DNA of 55,850 nt from JAVVHE01 sp032249695 (GTDB taxonomy: Bacteria; Pseudomonadota; Alphaproteobacteria; Sphingomonadales; Sphingomonadaceae): NCBI GenBank assembly GCA_032249695.1, contig JAVVHE010000018.1:1-55850 (forward strand), read 5' to 3'. Within the stretch, counting starts at the first letter, position 1. Each line of letters opens with the position of its first letter. Below, piece after piece: positions 1 to 8,466 of this stretch. The notes under the pieces were generated by a model. It did not search any database and was not told the DNA's origin. It worked only from the letters and a program-made list of their open reading frames with translations. Made by a program: the position numbers and the translations under genes.

Positions 1-12
1 ATAGGTGCGCCG

Positions 13-1479
13 ATGGCGAACAGTCTCCAGCCGCGTAGCCGACGGGTTCGGATCCTCGCGACCCTTGGCCCAGCATCGGACACGCCGGAGCAGATCGAAG
101 CCCTTGTCCGCGCGGGCGCCGATGCGTTTCGCGTCAACATGAGCCACGGCGCACATAAGGGGCACGCAGAAGTCATCGCCCACATTCGCGCGCTGGAAGC
201 GCGGACCGGCCGCCCGATGACCATTCTCGTCGACCTGCAGGGGCCCAAGCTGCGCGTCGGTCAGTTCGCGGCAGGCCGCATCACGCTTAGCACCGGATCA
301 CGTTTCGCGCTCGATCGTGATCCTGCACCGGGCGATGCGACGCGGGTGTGCCTGCGGCACCCCGAAATCTTCGCTGCGGTCCACCCTGGAACCGCCCTGT
401 TGCTGGATGACGGCAAAATCCGGCTGCGGGTCGAAACGGCGTCGGCCGACCGGATCGACACCGTGGTTGAAGTTGCGGGTCCGCTCTCGACCGCGAAGGG
501 TGTCAATGTTCCAAATGTGGTTCTTCCCATCCCGGCACTGACGGACAAGGACCGCCGCGATCTAGAATTTGCGCTCGATCAGGACATCGACTGGATCGCG
601 CTATCGTTCGTCCAAAGGCCGGAGGACGTGGCGGAGGCGAAGCGGATCGTGGCAGGCCGGGCGGCTGTGCTGGCGAAAATCGAAAAGCCCGCCGCGGTCG
701 AGCGGCTGAGCGAGATCCTCGACTTTGCAGACGGCGTAATGGTCGCGCGAGGCGACCTAGGCGTTGAGCTCCCGCCCGAGCAGGTCCCTCCGATTCAAAA
801 GCGGATCGTGCAGGCTGCCCGCCGCGCGGGGAAGCCAGTTGTGGTTGCGACTCAAATGCTCGAGTCGATGATTACCTCCCCAACGCCGACGCGGGCCGAA
901 GTCTCCGACGTCGCCAACGCAATGTACGATGGCGCGGACGCCGTGATGCTTTCCGCAGAGAGCGCGGCGGGATCGTATCCCGTGGAAGCTGTCGCCATGA
1001 TGGACGCCATCGCGCGTCAGGTGGAAGCCGACCCGCAGTATTCGGCGCGCATTCACTTCACCGATACGCCTGCCGAGCCAACCTCCGCCGACGCAATCGC
1101 GGAAGCGACTGCAGACATCGCGAGGATCGTCAGCGCCAAGGCGGTGGTCTGCTTCACCTTTTCAGGCTCGACCGCTAGGCGCGCGGCGCGCGAACGCATT
1201 CTAGCTCCGCTCCTGATGCTTACCCCGAATCTCGACACTGCTCGCCGCGCCGGTCTCGTGTGGGGTGTGCATGCGATCAAGACGCGCGACGTCGAGAGCT
1301 TCGAGGAGATGATCGCCAAAGCCAAGCGGATGGCCTTGCGCGCAGAAATGGTGGGCGGGGGCGATGCCATCGTCGTGATCGCGGGCGTTCCGTTCGGAAC
1401 TCCAGGATCGACCAACGTGCTGCACATCGCTCGCGTGGTCGGGGACGAACTCACGTCCTACCGGCGGGACGACGGCTAG
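13..1479 (+). CDS. pyk: pyruvate kinase
   Basis: This 488-aa enzyme converts phosphoenolpyruvate and ADP to pyruvate and ATP, the last step of glycolysis, in the cytoplasm. The N-terminal strand RVRILATLGPAS and the AGADAFRVNMSHG segment open the TIM barrel. LVDLQGPKLRVG leads into the B domain. The active-site stretch AKIEKPAAVE, then VMVARGDLGVELP and ATQMLESMI, are all intact, followed by the C-terminal alpha/beta domain. The length is normal for the family. The ATG lies 12 bases into the window, so promoter and neighbours upstream are not visible. It is read alone, converging on the PLP enzyme downstream. Confidence 0.97.
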   Translation: MANSLQPRSRRVRILATLGPASDTPEQIEALVRAGADAFRVNMSHGAHKGHAEVIAHIRALEARTGRPMTILVDLQGPKLRVGQFAAGRITLSTGSRFALDRDPAPGDATRVCLRHPEIFAAVHPGTALLLDDGKIRLRVETASADRIDTVVEVAGPLSTAKGVNVPNVVLPIPALTDKDRRDLEFALDQDIDWIALSFVQRPEDVAEAKRIVAGRAAVLAKIEKPAAVERLSEILDFADGVMVARGDLGVELPPEQVPPIQKRIVQAARRAGKPVVVATQMLESMITSPTPTRAEVSDVANAMYDGADAVMLSAESAAGSYPVEAVAMMDAIARQVEADPQYSARIHFTDTPAEPTSADAIAEATADIARIVSAKAVVCFTFSGSTARRAARERILAPLLMLTPNLDTARRAGLVWGVHAIKTRDVESFEEMIAKAKRMALRAEMVGGGDAIVVIAGVPFGTPGSTNVLHIARVVGDELTSYRRDDG

Positions 1480-1707
1480 CCGCGTTCATTCAATCAAAAG
1501 AATTGACTGTGTAGCAGCGCGCGCGTCGTACATCCGCGGCTCAATTGCTGGGCGTGCGCGATCATCGAAGCGCGGTTCGGCTTCGATCCGGCCCGCAAGG
1601 CCGAAGTCCTGTCCAAGAGCAAGGGACGCAGCCGGTCGTTTGGGCACTGCGAAAATGATCCGTTCGCTCGCGATATTCGAAAGCTCGCCGATCGGGCGGA
1701 CTGCCAC

Positions 1708-2979
1708 TCAGATCGCCTCCAAAGCCTGCTCAAAGTCGGCGATCAGGTCATGCGCGTTTTCAACGCCAATCGAGACGCGGACGAGGTTTGGCGTGATGCC
1801 CAGGGCCGCTTTCCGTTCGGGCGCGACAGACAGATGCGTCATCGCCGCAGGATGTGAGGCCAGGCTCTCGGTGCCGCCGAGCGATACCGCGAGCTTGATC
1901 AGTCGCAAATTGTCAAGCAGCCGGAACGCCTCCGGCTCGCCACCCTTCACGATCACGCTGAAGGTCGACCCCGCGCCCGAGCAATGGCGGCGGTAGATGT
2001 CCTCCTGCCGACTGCCGGGCTCTGCAAATCCCAGATAGCCGACGCGCTCCACCTTGGGGTGCCGGGCCAAATACTCGCACACCAGCCGCGCGTTCTCGCC
2101 CGCGCGCTCCATCCGCAGCGACAAGGTCTCCAGCGAGCGCAGTAGCATCCATGCGGTATGCGGATCCGTGATCGTGCCGAGCGTGTTCCTCAACATACGG
2201 ATCGGCAACAGCGCCGCCTTCGACCCAAGACAGCCACCCGCAACCAGATCGCTGTGGCCACCGACGTACTTCGTGAGGCTGTACAGCACGATGTCCGCGC
2301 CCTGCCTGGCCGGGTTGGCCCAAAGCGGCCCGAGGAATGTATTGTCGATCATGATCGGCGGCAGCGCCTCGACTCCGCCCAAAACCGCGACACGCGCGGC
2401 GTGAACGGCTTCCACATCAACCAGCGCGTTCGTCGGGTTGGCGGGTGACTCGAGGTAGATCGCAGCCACACGCCCCAGTCCGCGCGCTTCCTCGATCACG
2501 GCCTCGATCTCGCCTTGCGTTGCTGAAGCGGGGAAGTCCCGGAACTGGATGCCGAAACGCGACAGGAACTTTCCGATCAGCGTTTCGGTCGCGGCGTAAA
2601 GCGGAGCCGAATGAACGATCACGTCGCCGGGCTGGACGTAAGCCAACAGCGCTGTGCCGATCGCGGCCATGCCTGTGGCGAACGCTAGCGCGTCCTCGGT
2701 GCCGTCCCACAGCGCGAGGCGATCCTCAAGAATCTCTTGGTCGGGGCCGTTAAACCGCCCATAGACCAGCCCCTCGGCGCCACCGGGGCGCATGCCCGTT
2801 ACGCCCTCGAAGAACCGCTTGCCGCTCGCTGCATCCGGGAAGACGTAGGTGCTGGTGAGAAAGATCGGCGGCTTCAGCGACCCTTCGCTCAAGGTCGGAT
2901 CGAAACCGAAGCCCATCATAAGCGACTGGGGGTGCAGTTGGCGCTCGCCGATATGCGTCGCGCGGTGGTCCTTCGTCAT
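1708..2979 (-). CDS. Cys/Met metabolism PLP-dependent enzyme (cystathionine gamma-synthase / methionine gamma-lyase family)
   Basis: A 423-aa member of the fold-type I transsulfuration family, acting on sulfur amino acids or their O-acyl-homoserine precursors. The PLP lysine lies in SLTKYVGGHSD and the phosphate-binding region in FATGMAAIGTALLAY. IMIDNTFLGPLW carries the Asp that contacts the pyridine nitrogen. The C-terminal substrate region includes SLGGTESLASHPAAMTH. I chose the ATG at 2979 because GGGAGCC lies just upstream. The frame is open for 32 more codons, but that extension is proline/arginine-rich and runs into the divergent gluQ. The sequence alone does not tell synthase from lyase, so no symbol is given. 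Confidence 0.9.
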   Translation of the reverse strand: MTKDHRATHIGERQLHPQSLMMGFGFDPTLSEGSLKPPIFLTSTYVFPDAASGKRFFEGVTGMRPGGAEGLVYGRFNGPDQEILEDRLALWDGTEDALAFATGMAAIGTALLAYVQPGDVIVHSAPLYAATETLIGKFLSRFGIQFRDFPASATQGEIEAVIEEARGLGRVAAIYLESPANPTNALVDVEAVHAARVAVLGGVEALPPIMIDNTFLGPLWANPARQGADIVLYSLTKYVGGHSDLVAGGCLGSKAALLPIRMLRNTLGTITDPHTAWMLLRSLETLSLRMERAGENARLVCEYLARHPKVERVGYLGFAEPGSRQEDIYRRHCSGAGSTFSVIVKGGEPEAFRLLDNLRLIKLAVSLGGTESLASHPAAMTHLSVAPERKAALGITPNLVRVSIGVENAHDLIADFEQALEAI

Positions 2980-3018
2980 GATTGGCTCCCGTGGTCGCCC
3001 GCGCCATAGCCCGCGGGG

Positions 3019-3906
3019 ATGGCCGAAACCACCCGCTTCGCCCCCTCTCCCACCGGGCGGCTGCACCTGCGCCACGCTGCGAGCGCGTGGCTCGCGCGGA
3101 CTATGGGCGAGCGCTTCCTGCTGCGGATCGAGGACATCGACCCGGGCCGCTGCCGCGAGAAGTTCGTCGAAGCCATCGAGGAGGATCTACGCTGGCTGGG
3201 GCTGAGGTGGGACGGGCCAGAGGTGCGCCAGTCGGACCGACTTACGTCTTATCAGAGAGCGCTCGCCCAACTGCGCGCCGAGCGGCTGCTCTATCCCTGT
3301 TTCTGCACGCGCGCCGAGATTACGGCCGAAGTGGCGCGTGCGGGCCTTGCTCCCCATGCAGAGGACGCTGGGCCGCCTTATCCGGGCACCTGCCGCGCTC
3401 TTGGCACCACCGAACGAACCGAGCGGATCGCAGCGGGGCAAGCGCACGTCTGGCGGCTTGATATGATGGAGGCGGTCCGAGTCGCTGATCCGCTCCGTTG
3501 GCATGACCGGCGGGCGGGCTGGCAAAATGCGCGGCCCGAGCTGCACGGCGATGTCGTGCTCGCGCGCAAGGACGCGCCCGCGTCCTACCACCTCGCGGTG
3601 ACGGGTGACGACGCGGCGCAGGGCGTGACGTTGGTTTCGCGCGGAACCGACATGTTCGCCGCTACTCACGTCCACCGGCTGCTGCAGGCGCTGCTCGGCC
3701 TGCCGACACCAGACTATCTCCACCACCCATTGCTCGCCGACGCAAACGGACGTCGCCTCGCCAAGCGCGATGGCGCGCCCACGCTCGCGTCGATGCGGGC
3801 CGCGGGCGCAGACCCCGCCTCGCTGGTGCGGGGGTTCGCCGCGTGGGCGGAGGCGGCCGGGCTTCCCATTTACGGCCGCGCAGGGCAGGGTTCCCCACAG
3901 CCATGA
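3019..3906 (+). CDS. gluQ: glutamyl-Q tRNA(Asp) synthetase
   Basis: A 295-aa truncated paralogue of glutamyl-tRNA synthetase that attaches glutamate to the queuosine of tRNA-Asp. The class I HIGH-type signature appears as RFAPSPTGRLHLRHA and the KMSKS equivalent as GRRLAKRDGA. A Cys pair (YPCFC) begins the zinc-knuckle region typical of GluQ. The anticodon-binding domain of true GltX is absent, as expected for this family. The stop overlaps the start of the next gene by 4 nt (ATGA), so this gene leads a translationally coupled group of at least three genes. It is divergent from the PLP enzyme with only about 40 bp between them. Confidence 0.93.
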   Translation: MAETTRFAPSPTGRLHLRHAASAWLARTMGERFLLRIEDIDPGRCREKFVEAIEEDLRWLGLRWDGPEVRQSDRLTSYQRALAQLRAERLLYPCFCTRAEITAEVARAGLAPHAEDAGPPYPGTCRALGTTERTERIAAGQAHVWRLDMMEAVRVADPLRWHDRRAGWQNARPELHGDVVLARKDAPASYHLAVTGDDAAQGVTLVSRGTDMFAATHVHRLLQALLGLPTPDYLHHPLLADANGRRLAKRDGAPTLASMRAAGADPASLVRGFAAWAEAAGLPIYGRAGQGSPQP

Positions 3907-4106
3907 AACCGCTTCTCTACATCGCACTCGCGCTCGCCGTCGGCGGGGTGGTCTTCGCGCTCGCACGCGGGGTGGTCGGTATGGCTCAAGGCCGCGACGT
4001 CTCGGGCCGGACCTCAAATAAATATATGAGCCTGCGCGTCATTTTCCAGTTCGCGGCGGTGCTGATCGTCCTTGCACTCGCCTACCTGGGCGGCCAGTTT
4101 GGCTGA
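3903..4106 (+). CDS. HIG1-like twin transmembrane protein
   Basis: A 67-aa membrane protein with two hydrophobic helices (about residues 4-24 and 48-64) joined by a short polar loop. The loop contains GRDVSGRTSNKYMSLRV, the pattern seen in bacterial HIG1-domain proteins, in which a SNK-M-R motif precedes the second helix. Eukaryotic HIG1 proteins associate with respiratory supercomplexes. The bacterial role is not established. The ATG overlaps the gluQ stop, and its own stop overlaps the ATG of the adenosyltransferase (TGATG), so translation is coupled on both sides. Confidence 0.8.
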   Translation: MKPLLYIALALAVGGVVFALARGVVGMAQGRDVSGRTSNKYMSLRVIFQFAAVLIVLALAYLGGQFG

Positions 4107-4660
4107 TGGTCAAACTCAACCGCATTTACACCAGAACCGGCGATGACGGGACGACGGGCCTCGTCACCGGGCCGCGTCGGCCGAAGTCGGACTTGCGGCT
4201 GCACGCGATCGGCGATGTGGACGAGGCGAATTCGGTGATCGGGATTGCGCGCACGGTGGCGGGGCCGCAGCTTGATCCGCTGCTCGCACGCATCCAAAAT
4301 GATCTGTTCGATCTTGGTGCGGACCTTGCCACGCCTGGCGAGATTGAAGGCGCGTTGCGGATTGCCGACTCTCAAGTCGATTGGCTGGAACGCGAAATCG
4401 ACGCTGCAAACGCCGAGATCCCTCCGCTTATCAGCTTCGTTCTGCCCGGCGGCGCGCCCTCGGCAGCGTGGCTGCATCTCGCCCGCACCGTCGCACGCCG
4501 CGCCGAGCGGGCGATGGTCGCGCTGAAGGCAGCCGAGCCGGTCAGCGGCGCCGCGTTGCGCTACGTGAACCGGGTTTCCGATTTGCTGTTCGTGCTGGCG
4601 CGTGGCGAGGCGATCTCCGGCGGCGCGGAAGTGCTTTGGGTGCCGGGGGCGAATCGGTGA
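4106..4660 (+). CDS. cob(I)yrinic acid a,c-diamide / cob(I)alamin adenosyltransferase, PduO type
   Basis: A 184-aa enzyme that transfers adenosyl from ATP to cob(I)alamin to give coenzyme B12. The N-terminal MVKLNRIYTRTGDDGTTGL is the ATP-binding signature of the PduO/MMAB type. GDVDEANSVIG, FDLGADLATPG and the C-terminal YVNRVSDLLFVLAR complete the expected five-helix bundle. The start overlaps the stop of the HIG1-like gene by one base. No corrin biosynthesis genes are nearby, so this probably serves salvage for methylmalonyl-CoA mutase or a B12-dependent ribonucleotide reductase encoded elsewhere. Confidence 0.92.
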   Translation: MVKLNRIYTRTGDDGTTGLVTGPRRPKSDLRLHAIGDVDEANSVIGIARTVAGPQLDPLLARIQNDLFDLGADLATPGEIEGALRIADSQVDWLEREIDAANAEIPPLISFVLPGGAPSAAWLHLARTVARRAERAMVALKAAEPVSGAALRYVNRVSDLLFVLARGEAISGGAEVLWVPGANR

Positions 4661-4691
4661 GGCCTGCAGCAGCTTGGGACGGGCGGCGCGA

Positions 4692-5984
4692 GTGTTAGAC
4701 GACCAGACTGGCCAGCCGGAGACGCCGCTCGACGAGGCGCCGGGCTGCAGCGCGCCAGGCCTCGCGCGCTTTTCCCGCGTGCGCGCGCAGACGATCGCGC
4801 TCACTGACGGGTTGAGTGAGGCCGACGCGCAAGCGCAGTCGATGCCCGACGCGTCGCCCGCCAAATGGCACCTCGCCCACACGGCATGGTTCTTTGAGCA
4901 GTTCGTGGCGGTGCCATACCTGCGAGGCTACCGCGCATTTGATCCGGCATTCGGACTGTTGTTCAACAGCTACTATGAGGGTGCCGGACGCCGGGTCGAC
5001 CGTGCAAAGCGCGGGCTCATCACCCGCCCCGGCCTCGACCGCGTGCGCGCATACCGCTTATACGTGGACCAGGCGATTGGGTCCGCGTGGGGTATCCTGT
5101 CGCGTGCAGCGAACGATCTGGTGACACTGGGGCTGGCGCATGAGGAGCAGCATCAGGAGTTGATCCTGACGGACTTGCTGCACCTGATGAGCGAGAACCC
5201 GCTCTCCCCCGCGCTGTTCGCGGGCAGACCGCCCACGCCGTGCGAAGTACCCCCGTTACGTTGGATCGAGCAGCCCGGTGGCATCGCGGAGATCGGCCAC
5301 GATCCCGCCGATGGCTTCGCGTTCGACAATGAGGGACCGCGGCACCGCGTGCTGCTGCGGCGGCACGCCCTTGCCTCACGCCTGGTGACCAACGCCGAAT
5401 GGGAGGAGTTCGTAAGCTCGGGTGGGTATGGCAACCCGCTGCTGTGGCTTTCCGAAGGTTGGACTTGGGTCCAGGCGCACTCCGTCACTGCCCCGCTCTA
5501 CTGGCGTGGCGAGGCGGGCGCCTGGCGGCAGTTCGGGCTGGGGGGCGAGCAGCCGCTCGATCCAGCCGCGCCGGTCTCGCACATCAGCTATTATGAGGCG
5601 GACGCCTACGCCCGCTGGTTTGGCGTGCGGCTTCCGACCGAGGCCGAGTGGGAGGTCGCCGCCGATGGGCACAGCGCCGCGGGCGGCAACCAGATGGACG
5701 CGCCCGGCCCGGTGCGGCCGCGCGCGGCGGAGAGCGGCGGACTCACGCAGCTATACGGCGATTGCTGGGAGTGGACCGCGTCGGCCTATCTTCCGCACCC
5801 CGGCTTCCGGGCGCTCGCAGGCGTAGCCGGGGAATATAACGGCAAGTTCATGATCAATCAGATGGTGTTGAAGGGCGGCAGCTGCTTCACTCCGCGCGGC
5901 CACGTGCGGCCGAGCTATCGAAATTTCTTCCCGCCAGCGGCGCGTTGGCAGGTGACGGGACTTCGGCTGGCGCGTGACATCTGA
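4692..5984 (+). CDS. egtB: ergothioneine biosynthesis protein EgtB (sulfoxide synthase)
   Basis: A 430-aa non-heme iron enzyme that couples trimethylhistidine (hercynine) to a thiol in ergothioneine synthesis. The N-terminal DinB-like domain has the iron ligands in KWHLAHTAWFFEQF and in LAHEEQHQEL. The C-terminal FGE-sulfatase domain ends with MVLKGGSCFTP, RPSYRNFFPP and TGLRLARD. I placed the start at GTG 4692, because an upstream ATG at 4602 would run 59 bases into the preceding gene with a cysteine-rich, unlikely N-terminus. No strong Shine-Dalgarno sequence precedes the GTG, so the exact start is uncertain. The stop overlaps the egtD start. Confidence 0.93.
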   Translation: MLDDQTGQPETPLDEAPGCSAPGLARFSRVRAQTIALTDGLSEADAQAQSMPDASPAKWHLAHTAWFFEQFVAVPYLRGYRAFDPAFGLLFNSYYEGAGRRVDRAKRGLITRPGLDRVRAYRLYVDQAIGSAWGILSRAANDLVTLGLAHEEQHQELILTDLLHLMSENPLSPALFAGRPPTPCEVPPLRWIEQPGGIAEIGHDPADGFAFDNEGPRHRVLLRRHALASRLVTNAEWEEFVSSGGYGNPLLWLSEGWTWVQAHSVTAPLYWRGEAGAWRQFGLGGEQPLDPAAPVSHISYYEADAYARWFGVRLPTEAEWEVAADGHSAAGGNQMDAPGPVRPRAAESGGLTQLYGDCWEWTASAYLPHPGFRALAGVAGEYNGKFMINQMVLKGGSCFTPRGHVRPSYRNFFPPAARWQVTGLRLARDI

Positions 5985-6912
5985 CTTCCGCGATGCCGTC
6001 CTCGCCGGGCTGCGCCACCGCCCGGCGGTGATCCCCGCGCGCTATTTTTACGACGCCGAGGGCAGCCGCCTGTTCGAGGCGATCACCGCGCTCCCCGAAT
6101 ATTACCCGACGCGCACCGAAACCGCGATCTTTGCCGAATACCTCCCCGAGATCACGTTGCTGGCGGGGCCAGGGCGGGCGGTCGTCGAGTTCGGCAGCGG
6201 CTCGTCAGCCAAGACCCCGCCGCTGCTCCGGGTGCTCGGCACCGACCTCTATGTCCCCGTCGATATTAGCCCTGCCGCCATCGAGGGCGCACGCGCGATG
6301 CTGGCGGAGACCGCGCCGGGGGTGAGCATCGAGCCGGTGGTCGCGGACTTTCTCGGCGACTGGGCGATGCCGAAGCGCGCAGACCGGCGCGCGCTGCTCG
6401 GCTTTTTCCCCGGATCGACGGTCGGCAATATGGGTCCGCGGGACGCGGTCGATCTGTTGCGCGCGTTCCGCGAGCGGCTGGGCGACGACTCGCTGCTGCT
6501 AATCGGCCTGGACCTGCGCAAGGACCCTGAGGTGCTGCGCGCAGCCTACAACGACTCAGCGGGCGTGACCTCGGCGTTCAACCTGAACCTGCTGGCGCGA
6601 ATGCAGCGCGAACTCGGTGCGGACCTGAGCCCCGAACACTGGCGCCACCGCGCCGACTGGCGCGAGCCGCCCGGCCGAATCGAGATGCATCTCGAGGCTC
6701 GCCGACCAACCGCAATCACCATCGGCGGCGAACAATTCGCGTTCGCGGCCGAAGAGACCATCCACACCGAGAATAGCTGGAAGTTCAGCCCAACAGGCGC
6801 TGCTTTCATGGCGCGCGCGAGCGGGTGGGAGCCGGTTCGCGAATGGACCGATCCGCGCGGCTGGTTCATGGTTGCGCTATGGTCTGCGGCGCCGGACACG
6901 CCGCAACCGTGA
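5974..6912 (+). CDS. egtD: L-histidine N(alpha)-methyltransferase EgtD
   Basis: A 312-aa SAM-dependent enzyme that trimethylates histidine to hercynine, the substrate of EgtB. VVEFGSGSSAKT is the SAM-binding glycine loop, YVPVDISPAAIEGA the acidic-loop region, and LLGFFPGSTVGN a family signature. YYPTRTETAIF is the N-terminal histidine-site motif. It starts with GTG inside the end of egtB (11-nt overlap). The pair EgtB-EgtD without EgtA, EgtC and EgtE is the minimal cluster known from many proteobacteria. EgtB of this type may use cysteine or gamma-glutamylcysteine, which I cannot decide here. Confidence 0.93.
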   Translation: MTSDFRDAVLAGLRHRPAVIPARYFYDAEGSRLFEAITALPEYYPTRTETAIFAEYLPEITLLAGPGRAVVEFGSGSSAKTPPLLRVLGTDLYVPVDISPAAIEGARAMLAETAPGVSIEPVVADFLGDWAMPKRADRRALLGFFPGSTVGNMGPRDAVDLLRAFRERLGDDSLLLIGLDLRKDPEVLRAAYNDSAGVTSAFNLNLLARMQRELGADLSPEHWRHRADWREPPGRIEMHLEARRPTAITIGGEQFAFAAEETIHTENSWKFSPTGAAFMARASGWEPVREWTDPRGWFMVALWSAAPDTPQP

Positions 6913-6932
6913 CACCGAAGGAGGGATCGACG

Positions 6933-7580
6933 ATGAAACTCTACGGCCCGGCGATGAGCCAGAATGTCTTCCGCCCGCTGCTGGCGGCCTATCACTGTGG
7001 CGTACCGGTCGAGTTGGTCGAGGTCGCCATGCGCGAGGGCGAGCACAAGTCGCCTGCCTTCCGCTCGATCAACCCCTTCGGCCGTATTCCAGCCCTGCAG
7101 GACGGCGACGTGCGGCTGTTCGAGTCGGTCGCCATCGCGCAATATATTGCTTCCAGGGCCGACACGCCCGCTTGGCCCAAGAACGACGACGCCGAGCGCG
7201 CGCGCATCACCGCGTGGCAGGTGTGGTCGGCCGCGCACCTCGCCAAGGCGGTTGGCATGGTCCAGTTTGAGCGGCTGATGAAGGGCATGTTTGGCGGCGG
7301 CGCATCCGACGAGGCACGTGTCGCCGAGGGGCTGAGGTTGTTCGACACCGAAACAGGCGTTCTGGATGAGGTGCTGGGCGACGGGCGGCAGTGGCTGCTT
7401 GGCGGCGACCATCCGACGCTCGCCGACCTTGATGTCGGCGGCTGGTTTCTGCACGCCGACGCTGCCGGGCTGACGCTGAAGCCGCACCTGTCAACTTGGT
7501 TCGAGAGCGTGAAGGCGCTGCCCGCGTGGGGACAGGCGATGGCGCATGTGCAGATGCCCGCGATGGCGCGCGCGGCCTGA
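6933..7580 (+). CDS. glutathione S-transferase family protein
   Basis: A 215-aa protein with the thioredoxin-like GST N-domain and an all-helical C-domain. The N-domain starts MKLYGPAMSQNVFRP, carries the cis-proline and glutathione gamma-Glu site in NPFGRIPALQDGD, and continues LFESVAIAQYI. The catalytic residue would be the Ser or Asn of the SQN segment. A strong AAGGAGGG precedes the ATG by about 8 nt. It lies 20 bp after egtD on the same strand and is probably co-transcribed with it, which hints at a shared role in thiol or electrophile defence. The substrate is unknown. Confidence 0.9.
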   Translation: MKLYGPAMSQNVFRPLLAAYHCGVPVELVEVAMREGEHKSPAFRSINPFGRIPALQDGDVRLFESVAIAQYIASRADTPAWPKNDDAERARITAWQVWSAAHLAKAVGMVQFERLMKGMFGGGASDEARVAEGLRLFDTETGVLDEVLGDGRQWLLGGDHPTLADLDVGGWFLHADAAGLTLKPHLSTWFESVKALPAWGQAMAHVQMPAMARAA

Positions 7581-7716
7581 CGGCGGCTGGCCTCCGTCTG
7601 CCCCGGGCCGGGGCAGGCCGCTGCGGCGGTGCGGGGCGTTGACAGCGCGCTCGCTCCGCCGTTGTTGCATATCGTCATGCGCGGCGATGCGCAGCCTGTT
7701 GCTTTAAGGATGGACG

Positions 7717-8466
7717 ATGAAGCTTCTGGTGCCCGTCAAGCGGGTCGTCGACTATAACGTCAAAATCCGCGTCAAACCGGACCAGTCGGGTGTCGAGCTC
7801 GCCAACGTCAAGATGAGCATGAATCCTTTTGACGAGATTGCCGTCGAGGAGGCGGTCCGCCTCAAGGAGAAAAAGCTCGCGACCGAGGTTGTCGTTGTAT
7901 CGATCGGGCCGCAGCAGGCGCAGGAGCAGATCCGTAACGCGATGGCGTTAGGAGCGGATCGCGGGATTCTGGTGGTGACGACCGAGACGACCGAGCCGCT
8001 GGGCGTCGCCAAGCTACTCGCGAAGATCGCCGCGGAGGAGAAGCCCGACCTGATCATCATGGGCAAGCAGGCGATCGACGACGATATGAACCAGACCGGT
8101 CAGATGCTCGCCGCGCTGCTCGGCTGGCCGCAGGGCACCTTCGCATCGAAGGTGGAAGTCGCCAACGATCGCCTGCACGTGACCCGCGAGGTCGACGGCG
8201 GACTGGAGACGGTATTGCTGCACCTGCCAGCGGTGGTGACGACTGACTTGCGGCTGAACGAGCCGCGCTATGCCAGCCTACCCAATATCATGAAAGCCAA
8301 AGCCAAGCCGCTGGCGCAGAAGACGCCCGCCGATTACGGCGTCGACCTCAGCCCGCGCCTCCGGATCGTAAAGGTGGCCGAACCGGCGAAGCGGCAGGCG
8401 GGCATTAAGGTCAAGACGGTCGATGAGCTGATCGAGAAGGTCAAGGAAACGGGAGCGATCGGATGA
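7717..8466 (+). CDS. etfB: electron transfer flavoprotein beta subunit
   Basis: A 249-aa subunit that binds AMP structurally and passes electrons from acyl-CoA and related dehydrogenases to ETF:ubiquinone oxidoreductase. The N-terminus MKLLVPVKRVVDYNVKIRVK, MSMNPFDEIAVEEAVRLKEK and the ETF-beta signature region around LHLPAVVTTDLRLNEPRYASLPNIMKAK (8215-8300) are complete. The gene precedes etfA with a 4-nt ATGA overlap. A TTGACA hexamer lies at 7639-7644 upstream, but I see no convincing -10 at the right spacing, so I do not call a promoter. Confidence 0.96.
   Translation: MKLLVPVKRVVDYNVKIRVKPDQSGVELANVKMSMNPFDEIAVEEAVRLKEKKLATEVVVVSIGPQQAQEQIRNAMALGADRGILVVTTETTEPLGVAKLLAKIAAEEKPDLIIMGKQAIDDDMNQTGQMLAALLGWPQGTFASKVEVANDRLHVTREVDGGLETVLLHLPAVVTTDLRLNEPRYASLPNIMKAKAKPLAQKTPADYGVDLSPRLRIVKVAEPAKRQAGIKVKTVDELIEKVKETGAIG

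Noticed and set aside
1486..1707. Short minus-strand frame directly after the PLP-enzyme stop
   Set aside because: It starts at GTG inside the convergent gap, with no ribosome binding site and no similarity that I recognise. A plus-strand frame over the same DNA also looks weakly protein-like but has no start codon, so neither is supported.
7639..7670. TTGACA upstream of etfB as a housekeeping promoter
   Set aside because: No acceptable -10 hexamer occurs 16-18 nt downstream, and single TTGACA matches are expected by chance.
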